Below are positions 45,263 through 56,494 of a stretch of 64,000 nt of DNA, one piece after another. This DNA comes from Bombardia bombarda (Eukaryota; Ascomycota; Sordariomycetes; Sordariales; Lasiosphaeriaceae). The notes below the pieces were generated by a model. The model did no database searches, was not told the DNA's origin, and saw only the letters and a program-made list of their open reading frames with translations. The stretch is from NCBI GenBank assembly GCA_030512295.1, contig JAULSR010000002.1, positions 248,001 through 312,000 on the forward strand, in the 5' to 3' direction. The translations under genes and the position numbers were made by a program. Each line of letters begins with the position of its first letter. Positions within the stretch are counted from its first letter, which is position 1.

Positions 45263-47272
45263 TTACCCGTCACCCCCTACAAACTGCCCACCCACAGGAG
45301 ACGCCGCTCCAGACCCCAAAGACAAGACCAACAAAACCAGCAGAACCAAGAACGCGCCACCCACCATCATATTCGTATCCTTAACCCACAGCGGCCGACT
45401 AGCCACATCCAAGCTACTGGTACGAGAAGCAAACCCATCCCCTTTCACGTCCCTATCAACTCCATAAACAGCTCTCTCCCTCGTCTCCTTGGCCTCATCC
45501 CACCTCCCCCACGGCACTCCAACGCCATGCTCCGCCATAATCTGCTCCGCCGTGATCTTGGCCCCCGCCAAAACAATCGGCACACCTGTGCCGGGATGTG
45601 TGCTCGCCCCTACGAAATAGGCGTTCTTAACGCCGCAGGCGGCCTTGGTGCGCGGGCGGAATGACAAGACATTGAAGAAATTGTGGCTCAGGCCCAGGAT
45701 GGCGCCCCGATCGAGGTTGAACTTGTCCTCCCATGTGTAGGGGGTGTTGATGGTCTCGTCGGCGATGAGGGACAAGAGGGGTGCGCAGCCGGTGCGAGCT
45801 TCGATGGTGGCGAGGACGGCGGCGCGGGCTTTGGTTATGAAGGCGGGCCAATCTTGTTCTTGGACCTTCCCTGGTTGTGACTGCGTGGAGGAGGGGGAGG
45901 AGCGGGACTGGAGGAGGTGGCCTACGGGCACGAGGGCGATGATGGCGTCGCATCCGTCCGGGGCGGCGGTTGGGTCGATGCGGCTAGGAACGTTGATGTA
46001 CTTTCAAAGTGATTAGTTTGTCTTTGTGTTGAGGGACAGGAAAAGGGCTGTGAGTAACTCGGCTGTGAGTAACTCACAAAACTGGGATCATCCGGCAATG
46101 ACTGGCGCTCAAAGATGGCATCAAACGACTCCTTGTACTCGTCGGCCAAGAAGATGTTGTGGGTGCCCAGCTGGGGCACCTTCTCCTTCACACTCCAGTA
46201 GAAAGAGATGGAGCTGCACGAGGCCTGGCGACCGCGCAGACCGCTGGCATAGTCAGATAGCTCATGCAGCTCCTGCGGAAAGAGGTTGCTATAGGCGTAG
46301 ACCAAGTCGGCGTTCACCACGACAAGATCAGCCTTCAGCTTCTCGCCACTCTCCAGCTCCACACCCTCTGCCGTCTTCCCATCCGCCCCGCCCATTACGA
46401 TGCTCGCCACAGGAGTGTCAAGACGATACTGCACGCCCAGCCGGCTGCCGACCCCGATCAGGGCCTCGAGAACCTTGTGGAAGCCGCCGCGGGGATACCA
46501 GACACCCTCGGCCAGCTCGGCGTACTGCAGTAAGCTGTACGTGCTGGGGGCATCAAAAGGGCTCATGCCCATGTACATGGTGGCAAAGGTGAAGACGCGA
46601 CGCAGACGGTCTGTCCAGAAATAGCGGCCCGCCCGGCTCCAGATGCTCTCGAGCGGGTGCAGGGCCAGGCCGGGGACGACGAAGCGCGGGTCGGCCAGCT
46701 GGGCGTGCGAGGTGAAGTTACGGTGCAGCACATGGCGGTTGCTGACCTCGTAGTGGCCGTGGGCCTCGGCCATCCAGGCCAGATAGCGCTGGAAGCCGTC
46801 TGGGCCCTCCCAGCGCTCGATCTCGCGCTTCATGGCGGCCGTGTCGGTGCTGCTGCGGAAGACCTCGCCGTCCTTGAACCAGATGTCGTAGTTGGGCATG
46901 CACTTTAGCAGCTCGATCCCCTCTTGTTCAAGTGTCGTGTCGAGGTCGGCAAACGTCTCGCGGAACAGCTGTGGCAGGAGGAGCAGAGACGGGCCCGTGT
47001 CAAAGCGGAAGCCCGCCTCGGTGCGGAACAGACTGCATCGTCCACCTGTGAAGCTGTTCTTCTCAAGCACCGTCACCGCCAGTCCGGCCTTGGCGAGGCG
47101 CGCGGCGATGGCTATGCCGCCAGCTCCAGCGCCTGTGTCGTTTAGTTAACCAAACTGCAACGCCAGGATTAGGACTTGAATGCATAGTATACGCACCTAT
47201 CACAATAGCACTCCCTGGCGGCCCATTCCTAGACCCCGTCTCCTTCTTCTCCAACAGAGGCCTCTTCTCCAT
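45263..47272 (-). CDS. al-1: phytoene desaturase
   Basis: Membrane-bound FAD enzyme that performs the stepwise dehydrogenation of phytoene to lycopene or further desaturated carotenes in carotenoid synthesis (al-1 in Neurospora, carB in Fusarium). Exons 47272-47197, 47132-46078 and 46000-45263 give 622 aa. The dinucleotide-binding motif is completed across intron 1 (IVIGAGAGGIAIAARLAKAG), followed by VTVLEKNSFTGGRCSLFRTE. Further family blocks: GFRFDTGPSLLLLPQLFRET, YPRGGFHKVLEALIGVGSRL, and the C-terminal FAD block AYFVGASTHPGTGVPIVLAG. A C-terminal hydrophobic anchor (MMVGGAFLVLLVLLVLSLGS) is typical of the fungal enzymes. No other carotenoid gene is in the window. Four GATC motifs lie upstream within 175 bp, compatible with light control. 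Intron 2 contains a 15-bp tandem duplication. Confidence 0.95.
46046..46075 (-). repeat. 15-bp tandem duplication in phytoene desaturase intron 2
   Basis: GGCTGTGAGTAACTC (plus-strand reading) occurs twice without mismatch, directly next to the 5' splice site of intron 2. Confidence 0.95.
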
Positions 47273-47285
47273 TTCTTTTTCTTTT

Positions 47286-47445
47286 GATCAAAGTAACAGG
47301 AAAAGACAAGAACAAACACTGCTGCCTTAAACCTATCTGGGAGCGATCGGTAGGAGATACCTTGGGTATTTGCCATGTGGCGGACGTCATTCATTGTCCC
47401 GATCATGATGCGCACATCGAGAGCGGCCCACTGAACCCAGCGATC
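47286..47445 (-). promoter_or_regulatory. cluster of four GATC motifs (candidate light-response element)
   Basis: GATC occurs at 47286, 47345, 47401 and 47442, that is 14 to 173 bp upstream of the phytoene desaturase start; two sit inside the same 7-mer CGATCGG. The White Collar complex of fungi binds GATC-containing elements in carotenoid gene promoters. Functional assignment is inference. Confidence 0.35.
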
Positions 47446-47648
47446 GGGAATGTTAAGGGGGGCAGCATGGTAATGTAGGCTGGCAAATCGTAGTGGGTAT
47501 GGAGAAACGATGCCACGGCCGCCAAGACATTGGCTCAATCGGGTGCCTACCGACCTTTCAACACGAGGGTTTACTCATGCATGGCCCATCTTTTGAACCC
47601 CCCGCCTGTCCCATGTCAAGTGTCAAGTGTCAAGCGTCAACCTCTTGG

Positions 47649-47684
47649 CCCCCCCCCCCCCCCCCCCCCCCTTTTTTTTTTTTT
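47649..47684. repeat. homopolymer C-run followed by T-run
   Basis: About 23 C directly followed by about 13 T. Lengths in such runs are often wrong in assemblies. Confidence 0.9.
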
Positions 47685-48042
47685 CCCATATTAGCTAGAC
47701 AGTCAAGCAGTCAAATGGCATGCATGCAAGTAAGTAGGTAGGTATTCTCGTCCATATCATATTCAAGATCCAACAAACAGCCCATATAAACAGATGCGCC
47801 GTCGCCATTGACCACACTCTAGAATAACTAGAAGAGTAGCCCAAGGTCCCTTGGGCGAGTGCCCGTCCCAGAACACATAGAAGCCTGCTCTTTCCATGGC
47901 CTTGATGATGTCAAAAGAGTAAAACCAACAAAAACGATATCAAACACGCGCCGCGCCGGCCTCGCTAATTAATATATAACAACAACAACCTCGGCCAGCC
48001 CAGCTAGGCTTGACCCAAAAAGAAAAACACCAACCACCACAT

Positions 48043-51000
48043 CTACAAGAACCCCTTCGTCATGCTCGGCGCCCTACTAATGCTGCTCTTGCGTGGCGGG
48101 ATCTTGACACCAGCACCATCCTCCCCTCCATTCGCATTCGCCCCCTCACTCGCAAACGCCGGCCTCCACGACTTCCTCAAGCTATCACTCCCACCACCCC
48201 TCACGCTCCCGCCAAACACGCTCCCGGCTACGCTCCCGACATTCTGACCATTATTGCCCTTCATGCTCTTCCACCCCTCGAGCTCGCGCCCCAGTTGCAT
48301 TGACTTCTCCCTCTCCTCGCGCAGCTCGCGCTCCGCTCGCCGGGCAGACAGCTCAATGTTGCTCTCCGACGCCTGCAGCTCGTCGATCGTCTTGAGCAGT
48401 TTGTCCACCTTGTCGCGCATCCGCCCCACATCTTCCTGGAGCTGCGTGTTCTGCTTGTCCCGCCGGTCGATCTGCGTCTGCAGGTCCTTGACGGTCCGGT
48501 CCACGTTACGGACTGACCGTTGCGACTTGCTGCGCTCGTTTTCTTGCTCCTCCAGTTGGGACTCGAGCTGTGGTGAATCACACAACGTCAGCTTAACAAC
48601 CCATACAACAAAGGGGTAAAAGGGATAGATAAAACTCACCTCCTGAATCCGCTTATGCAAGAACTTGATATCATGACTCGCAGTCGAGTACCCCTTGGTC
48701 TCAAGATCAATGAGCCGCACCTGCACCTCATTCAGCGCCTTCTCCAGCGACACCTTCTGCTTCTGCAGCGCCGCGCTCGACTCCCTCTCCGCCACAATGT
48801 CCTTCTGCACCTCCGACACGAGCGACTCGGCCCTGCGCATCTTCTCCACCGCCGCCGCCGCGATATCCTCCTGCTGCGCCAGCCCTGCCTTTAGCTCCAG
48901 GATCTCCCGGTCCATGTTGGCCGCGTTCCTCAGCGACGGGCTGCCATTCTTGGCCAGCTCCTCGAGCCCCGCCATGGCCTCCTCCAGCCGCGACTCGATG
49001 CTGCGCTTCTCGCGCAGCAGGCTGTCGCGCTCCGACGTCACCTCGTCCACGGCCGACCGCAGCGACCGCACCTGTGAGAGGAGCGTTACCACCTTGCTCT
49101 GCGCCTCGTTGTGCGCGTTGACCGCCTCGTCCCGCGACGCCACCACATCTGAGAGCGTCGCCTCGAGCCGCGTCTTCTCCTTGGACCACGTCGAGCTGTT
49201 GAGCACCTCATCGTCCCACTTGGACCGGAGTTCATCGAGCTCCTCGCGCAGCCGCGAGATCTCGGCCTGCTTGAAAAACTTCTCCTCACGCGCAAGGTCG
49301 AGCTCCTTGGTGAGCGTGGCGAATTCGGCCTGGTACTTCTTCCGCAGCTGCTCCATGCTGGATTCCTTGTCTTCAATGTCGTTGGCCCGTTGACTGCGGT
49401 AGTCCTCAAGCTCGTGCTGGAGTCGCTTCTTAGCCTGCGTAGCTGCGCTGAGGTCGGTCGACACGTCTTCGAGCTTTTCCTCCAGTCTCTGATTCTGGTG
49501 CTGAAGATCCTCAATCGTGGCGTCGAGGCGCTTGCGCTCCGACATCATCTCGGCGCAGCTCTCCTCTGCCTCCTTTGCCTGGGATTTCGCAAACTGCTCG
49601 GCACGGCTGGCCTTGAGCACAGCAATCTCGGCCTGCTCGAGCTTGCTGAAGTACTCATCCGCACGGCCCTTGTAGAGATGAAGGCTGGCCGTGACGTCTG
49701 CAAGCTTGGATGATTCAGCATCCAGACGGATCTGGATGTCGGAGAACTCGTGCAGCAGCTGGCTTCGGCTCGTTGCCTCCTGTTCCCTGGCCAGCGACAT
49801 CTCTTGGAGATCTGATTTCGCGTCGCGGAGATCAACCTCCAGCTTTGCCCGATCATGCCTAAGCTTGTCAAAGTGTTCCTTAATATCAGTGAGCTCGGCC
49901 ACGGCATCCTTGTGGCTATGCACAAGGGACCGGCGGGAGTCCTCTTGGCTGTTGAGGAAGTCGAGGATCTCCTCATGGGAGCGCGTCTGGATATCACGTA
50001 GCGAGAGTTCACCGCTACGCAGCGCCTTCTCCAGTGCCGAAACCTTCTTAGACGAGTCGTCAAGCATATCATGGAGTCTGCTGTTTGCCTTCTCCAGCTT
50101 ATGCACGCGCTGCAGCGATGGGTTATCCTGGGAGTATGTGTCGGGGCCAGGCGTCGAGCGCTCGATTTGGCTTTGCAAGTGACGGTTCTGCATCTCGGCG
50201 AGCTGCAACCGATTTTGCAACTCCTCGACTTCAGCCTTGAGATCCATACGGTTGTTGAAGCTAAGAATATCCGCAGTACGATCTGAGCGGATCGAGTCTT
50301 GCGGATGATCCGGCTCGTTGTTTCCGGACCGGCGGGGCGGTGTCGACGCATTCGAGTAGTGTCTTCCGTTTTGCTTTGACCGCTGCTGTGTCGGAGACCC
50401 CCCATTGAACGGTGCCTCGTTGAGACTAATCTCTCCCAACCGTGGCCGCGTCGGAGACTCATTCCTGGCCGCTCTCAGTTCAGCAAGCTGGGCCTCGGCA
50501 TTGGCGCGACCTGCGGCCTGAACGCGCAGATTTTGTTGCAGGTCCTCGATCTTACGGACCAAGTCAAAGTTTTTGCTGAGGAACTTATCGCCACTGCCGT
50601 CGCTCTGGATAGGAGGTACTGAGTCGGGGTCGACAGTCTTCAGCGCGCTCAGTAATTGAGCTCGCAATTCGATGAGCTCTTTATCGCGAGCATCCAGCGA
50701 CGACTGAAGAGTGCGAACCGTCCCCTGAGCCTGATTGCGAAGTTGCTTCTCAGACTCGATGGTGCGGTTTGCTTCAGCCAGCTGAGCTGTAAAGCTTGAC
50801 GACACCTTCTCTGCATTCCGACTACTCTTTACCCCCTTTTCAACCTCGTGGTTCAAATCCTCTACATTAAGCTGCAACTTCTCCAGCCTCTTCTCTAGAG
50901 AAGCAATGGTGACTTGCGATTCGCCAAGCTGCTTGTTCAACTTGGTGTTCTGCTCCTCGAGTCTAGCCTTCTCCCGTTGCAGGTTCTGGAGCTGACCGCG

Positions 51001-54000
51001 AGTTGCCTCGCTAGCTCGGGAACTTGAACGTGCGATTTCGAGGCCTTTTTGTTGTATCTTATTAAGCAGAGCTCGGTTGTCGTTTTCAGAAGCAGCAAGG
51101 CGGCTCTTCACGGTATGAAGCTCGCGCTCAAGCCGCTCTTTGGCTTGATCGTTCTTGAGTCCAAACTCGCCAGACTCGAGTATCAGCTTATTCAGGTCTT
51201 CGACTTGGTGGTTGAGATTCGCACACTCGGACTCAAACCACTTCAGTCGCTCATTGGCTGCTTCAAGATCCCGGTGAAGGCTGTCTTCGCGTTCTCTGGC
51301 GATTTTGGAGGCCGCCCGTTCACCGATTATCTCGGCCTCGCGTCTAGCCTCCTCAGCCTGCGTCTTTTCGATCCGGAGTCGTCGAATCTCTTGCCGAGCT
51401 TCATCGCGTTCCTTTTCAGCAGCAGCCCGCGTCTCCATTGTGCGCCGGAGAGTGTCCTGTTGGGCATATAGCTCCTTTTCAATCGTGATTTTCGATTGGT
51501 TGAGATGCTCATATTCGTCTTGTAATGTCTGATACTTGTGTTCCCCAAGAAGGAGGACATCATCACGGGATTGACGCTCTCTGCTTAGTTCCATTTGATT
51601 CTGGTAAAGCTCGTCTTTAAGATCCTTGATTTGCGATTCCAAGACTTGCCGGTTTTGGTCGGCTTGGGCGTCTTCTGATAGTCGAGCCTGGAGTAGCTTT
51701 TTCGCATCTTCTGCCTCTCGTTGAAGCTGGGAGTGTTGTGACTTGATGGCAGAGAGCTCAGCTTGGACTTCACGAAGCCGCTCAGCGGCCTTTTCCCTCT
51801 CTGAGCTGAGGGTCTTCTTCTGCTCTTCGAGGCCACGTCGTTCCATCTCATACTTCTTGTTATCTGAGCGAAGTATAGCCAGCTCGCTCTCCTTCTTGCG
51901 GACCAGGTCCTCATAATCTGTAGAAGTTTGCGCAAGTTGCGACAGCTGTTTCTGAAACTCGTGATTCTCGGAGCTAAGCTGCTGATTCTTGCTCTTCGCA
52001 GCCTGAAGCTCCTTCTGGGTCATCATCAACTTGACATCGAGGTCTTGGTCGATCTTCAGGAGCTTGCTTTCCAGATCCCGAGCCTTGCGGTCTTTGAGCG
52101 AGAGCTGACTTTGTAGCATCTTGATCTCATTCTCCAGCGCTGTCTCTTGCTCACTGCGCTCGGATTGCTTTTGTGTGATGTCGTCAATCGCTCTCTCAAG
52201 GTCAGAGACCCGCCCTGCCAGCTCTGATTTCTCTTGCTCCAGCCTCGCAATAATTCCAGCGGCTTGCTCAAGTTGAGCGCGATATCGATCCACGTCCTCT
52301 TCGGCTCTTTTCTTGGCTGCAAGGAGAATATCTAGCTCGTCTTCGAGCTTCTCTTGATCGTCTAAAGCGCCCGTGAGTTTGTCTTCGAGCTCGGCTTCTC
52401 GGAGTTGTAGGCGCTTGAAGATTTCTTCCTTGTCAAGTGCCAAAGCACGCTCGCTTTCGAGGGTCTGTTGAACCCTCATCATCTCGGCATGAACATTCCG
52501 CCTTTCTTCATCGAGCTTTTGGCGATCCAGCACCTCTGCCTTTATCTTGTCATGAAGCTGCCGAATCATCTCGTCTCTCTTCTTCACTTCAGTTGCTGTT
52601 CTTGTAGCACCGAGAAGAGGTTTCATCTTGACAAGTAACTGCCACCATGGATTCTGGCAGAGGTCGAGATACACTTGGAAGTTCCTCTGTATGACCCTTG
52701 TTGCTTCGGCGCGATAAAGACGCTTGAAGGCAATCCTTCGTTGGGTATAGCCTCGAGCAATAGACTGAAACCTAGACATGATCTCTGTGATCAAGGCGTC
52801 TCTTTGCTCTTCGAGCTCAGCTAGAACACCGGCACGGAAAAAGACCTTTGTTAGACCGACACGGTACTGGGCCCTGTCGAGTCCGAATTTGTCAAGCATC
52901 ATTCTTGTCGCCGCCTGTCCTTCTATATAGCCCTTGGGCATATCCCGGCACAGAACCTCATAACGCTGTCGGAATTCTGCAAACGGTAGTCTATTGGGGA
53001 ACCCAGTACGAGCGATGCGGATACCCTCCAGAACACCGTTACAACGAAGCTGATCCAAGACGAGAAGACCGTTGAACTGCTTCGCTCGCTTCTTGTGATT
53101 GGGGAGGATACACCGCACGAAATGGGGATGTGTTGAATGTAGCTGAGCCATGAGACTTGACAGCTGTTCCTTGTGTCTCTGCGCAACAGTTCTGAAGAGA
53201 CCCTTCTTGACCCTGCTACGCATACTACCCGCTTCATCGTCTTGTTCAGCGCAATCAGCGAAGAGAGCGGCGGTTTGCTTGTCGCTCGAGGCAGCGAGCA
53301 GACGCGTGATATTGTCGTTAAGGGGATCCTTGTTTTTCTCCAGCCACCCTTCCGTGGAGTACTCAACCTCGGCCGCATAATGGGTGAGGATGAATCCTTG
53401 ACCGAGGCGAGACGGCCGGTACTTTTGTGATTTCTTATCCCACAATGAGTTAAGCTTCTCCGTGAAGGTTTTATCGGTTGCCTTGGGCATCACGCTGTCC
53501 TCATCGAGGCAGGAAAAGATACCAATGGGATTTGGCAGCTCGATCAGGTCAATGGTCGGCTGAAGATCCTTTCCAAAGTCGATGAACTTCCACTCGATCT
53601 GCTCCCTGGCGTATTCTTCTTGCTCTAGGACGAACATGTGGTGGTTGAAGAACTGCTGCAATTTTTCGTTTGTGTAATTAATGCAGAGCTGCTCAAAGCT
53701 GTTTTGCTCAAAGATCTCGAAACCGGCGATATCCAGAACACCAATGAAGTGAGTGTCATCAAGACCCATGCTGGTGCGATCAAGCTGGCGATTGATTCTT
53801 GCCACAAGATCACCAAATCCACGCTCATAGATACCTTTTGCAAGTGCATCAATTCCCAAGCGGACTTGCTCTGGTGTTTGCACCTTTTCTACCCACTCGC
53901 GACCAGCTTTGACCTTTGGATGCAGCAGTCCTTGGATGAATGGCTCCAAGGGCACGCCGAGAAGCTTGCACACTCTGGCGATGACCTCCTTGGCCTCAGG

Positions 54001-55457
54001 CGCTAATCGCGCTTGATCTGCCGATCTACTCTCCTTGACAACTGCGATGTTACCCAAGTGAAGCACTGCGGCAATAGTTCGGAGGATCGAAGCTTGCTCT
54101 TTGTCAGAGAAGCCCATGACCATGAAGGCTTCCATCAACGACTCCCACTCTTCGCGGTCAGAAACTCCAGTAATGGTGTCATGGCCGTCGCGCGTATAGG
54201 CAAAGTCCTCGACATCCAAACCGTCTAGGAGCAGCTCCTGTTTCAACTTTCGGTCTGCGCCCTTGAGAAGCTGGTAGAAAATATGGTAATTGCGTTCATT
54301 GGAGTTGATGCGGACAACGCGGGATTTCTCGAGGAGGTACCAGTCGATGAAAGCCCCGGCAATCGATCCCTGGCTGTTGAACTCGATCCTGATAAATTTT
54401 CCAAAACGAGACGAATTGTTGTTTCGCACTGTTTGGGCGTTACCAAAGGCTTCGAGAATCGGATTAGCTCTCAATATTTGCGCTGACAGGTTCGAGTGCT
54501 GCTGCCCTCTGCCCTTCATGGCAGATTCTGAATGAGCGACCGCGGCGAGGTACTGGATAACCTTCTTGGTGTTCTCTGTCTTTCCGGCTCCTGATTCACC
54601 GGTGACCAAGATACTCTGGTTCTCGTTCTCGTCGACAAGATTTCGAAAGGCTTCGTCTGCCATGGCGTAGATATGGGGCTTCATGTCTTCTCTGTTTCGG
54701 CCCTTGTACATATTGATGTACTCGTTTGTGTAGATGGGGAGGGGGCAGTAAGGATTCACTGTCACCAAAAACAGGCCAGAGTAAGTGTATATCAGATCGG
54801 ACTGGTATCTCATGTGTAGGTTATGGACGACGGAAGCCTCGTTCAGGTGCGTCAGTTCGGCCATGTCATTCGCCTTGTCGAACTTTGCCGGATTGACCTT
54901 GTCGACGCTCTCGGCATCGACTTCTCGTTGCTGTCCACGGTGTTAACATACTATGTCAAGAGCGCAGGATCATGCCAACTCACTGTTCCATCGTCACACT
55001 GAACCAAGATTCGGTTTCCGGCCAACTCCTCCACCACCCATCCTTTGACGAAAGCAGACTGTGGATCCTTAAGCCACACGTACTTCTTGCCTGAAAAGTC
55101 ATTTTCGCCCTCGATACCGTCGACTACATCTGAATGCTCCCGCAGCTTTTCTGTCTTGATGAAGGAGGGCGCAAATGTGCTCGAGCTTGGGGTGCTCCCT
55201 CTCGATGCATCGCGAGTATGGCTGTGACCGTGACTGTGGCTGTGGCGGACGGATGCAGCTGGTGTTAATGCCGTCGATATTGTTGAGTTCTGCGATTGGT
55301 TTCGGTTATGCGAATGAGGAGAGGCCGGTGTTGCGGCTGATGACAAGGGCGACGGCGAGGTCGAGAAGATGGCCGACTTTGGTCTGCCCAGATTTCCTCC
55401 ACTCGAGATGGGCGAGGGCGAGGGATTCCTCGCGAAGGGGTTATTGCGGACCGACAT
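48043..55457 (-). CDS. class II myosin heavy chain
   Basis: Conventional (type II) myosin heavy chain, motor of the cytokinetic/septation actin ring (Aspergillus MyoB, yeast Myo1, fission yeast Myo2). Exons 55457-54984, 54930-48640 and 48567-48043 give 2429 aa, normal for filamentous fungi. Order: Ser-rich N-terminal extension; SH3-like N-domain (KKYVWLKDPQSAFVKGWVVE); motor with P-loop ILVTGESGAGKTENTKKVIQ, switch I NNNSSRFGKFIRIEF, switch II region GVLDIAGFEIFEQNSFEQLC and the actin-binding/relay parts; a light-chain neck (FQSIARGYTQRRIAFKRLYR) ending in the NPWWQLLVKMKPLL invariant-proline region; then about 1500 residues of almost continuous coiled coil interrupted near residues 1400-1480 by a Pro/Ser/Asn-rich hinge (NEAPFNGGSPTQQRSKQNGR). 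The tail ends in a short basic, Gly/Ser-rich non-helical piece. Start taken at the first ATG (MSVRNNPFARNPSPSPISS). The last intron is 72 nt, in frame and without a stop. Confidence 0.95.
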
Positions 55458-56494
55458 GGCGCGCTGGCAGTCCGAGCTCAGTAGAGGAGAGAAATCATGG
55501 GCCACAGGTCGGGTGCACGATTATCGTCGTCGTTTGGGTGAGATCAAAAGGTGAGATCAAAAGGTGAGATCAAAACAAAACAAAACCCCGCTGTCGCTGT
55601 GGTTGTGGTTGGTTGTGGTGACACTGACAGGTACCCGCGCAACTCGTAACTCGATAACGCGACCGTGCCCGTCTAGGAAATACAGCGACTGATTTATGTA
55701 AATGCTGCACGAGGAAAAAAGAGACAAGCAATGGACAAAAAAGCAATTCGGCAATACTGCTGCTATGATCCTAATTGAATCATAGGGTGGGAACCCGACC
55801 GGTCTTCCAGTTGTTTGCTGGTTTTAAGGCTGAACCAGAACCACAGCGGTAACAGCAACAGCTAGCTAGCAGCCGCCGGTCGCGGTTGCCCCGAGCAGGA
55901 CCTTGGAAAGTAAACAAACCCTTGGCCAGACCCACCAGCCAGACCCACTTGTCACAAGCTGATGTCAACAAATCTGGTCTGTGCAGCGCTACGCCCGATT
56001 AGAACTAGTAGCAAACTTTAGTGCTGCTGAAACAACATCTGAATTTCTTTGAGTGGCAGCAGATCCAATCCAGATGCCACCCATCCACCTTCGACGCGCT
56101 TAAGCAACAGAAGACCATCCCGCCGTCCGCCTTCGACCCCGCCTGAGCCTGCATAAAATACACCGGGCTGCTGAATCCTTCTTTCTTTTTGAGGACATAG
56201 GAACTGAAGCGCCTACGGCTCGTCCGCGGTGGTGCTTGTACTGATAAAGATTGCAGAGTGCTTGTCTCGTTTGATCGTTTGGCGCCAAAGCTTCCGAAGG
56301 CTCGCGTGGCGGTCGACAACTCGTCACACAACCGACAATCAACCTCGTCGTCTGCCATTTGCTTCTTTGCTCTTCGGCGCTTTCCATCCACAACCTCCCC
56401 AATCCTCTGAAAAGGCGGACCGTTTTTCCATTCTGTTCTTCCTTTCGCCTCGATATGCTATTTTGCTAGCGATCCGACCTGACGCGATTCCACC
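55458..56494. other. divergent intergenic region
   Basis: Promoters of the myosin heavy chain (minus) and the Red1-like gene (plus). It contains a 13-bp tandem triplet at 55537-55575. No gene seen. Confidence 0.5.
55537..55575. repeat. 13-bp tandem repeat, 3 copies
   Basis: Three perfect head-to-tail copies of GGTGAGATCAAAA, 80 to 118 bp upstream of the myosin start codon, probably in its 5' leader or core promoter. Confidence 0.97.

Larger units (their letters stand above)
47273..48042. other. intergenic, phytoene desaturase promoter side
   Basis: Promoter of phytoene desaturase (minus) and 3' side of the myosin gene (minus). It contains GATC motifs, an overlapping CAAGTGT-type repeat near 47613-47640 and a long C-run/T-run. 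No gene seen. Confidence 0.5.

Noticed and set aside
49691..50182. Ser/Arg-rich plus-strand frames opposite the myosin tail
   Set aside because: Antisense shadows of the coiled-coil codons; they have no domain or independent signals.
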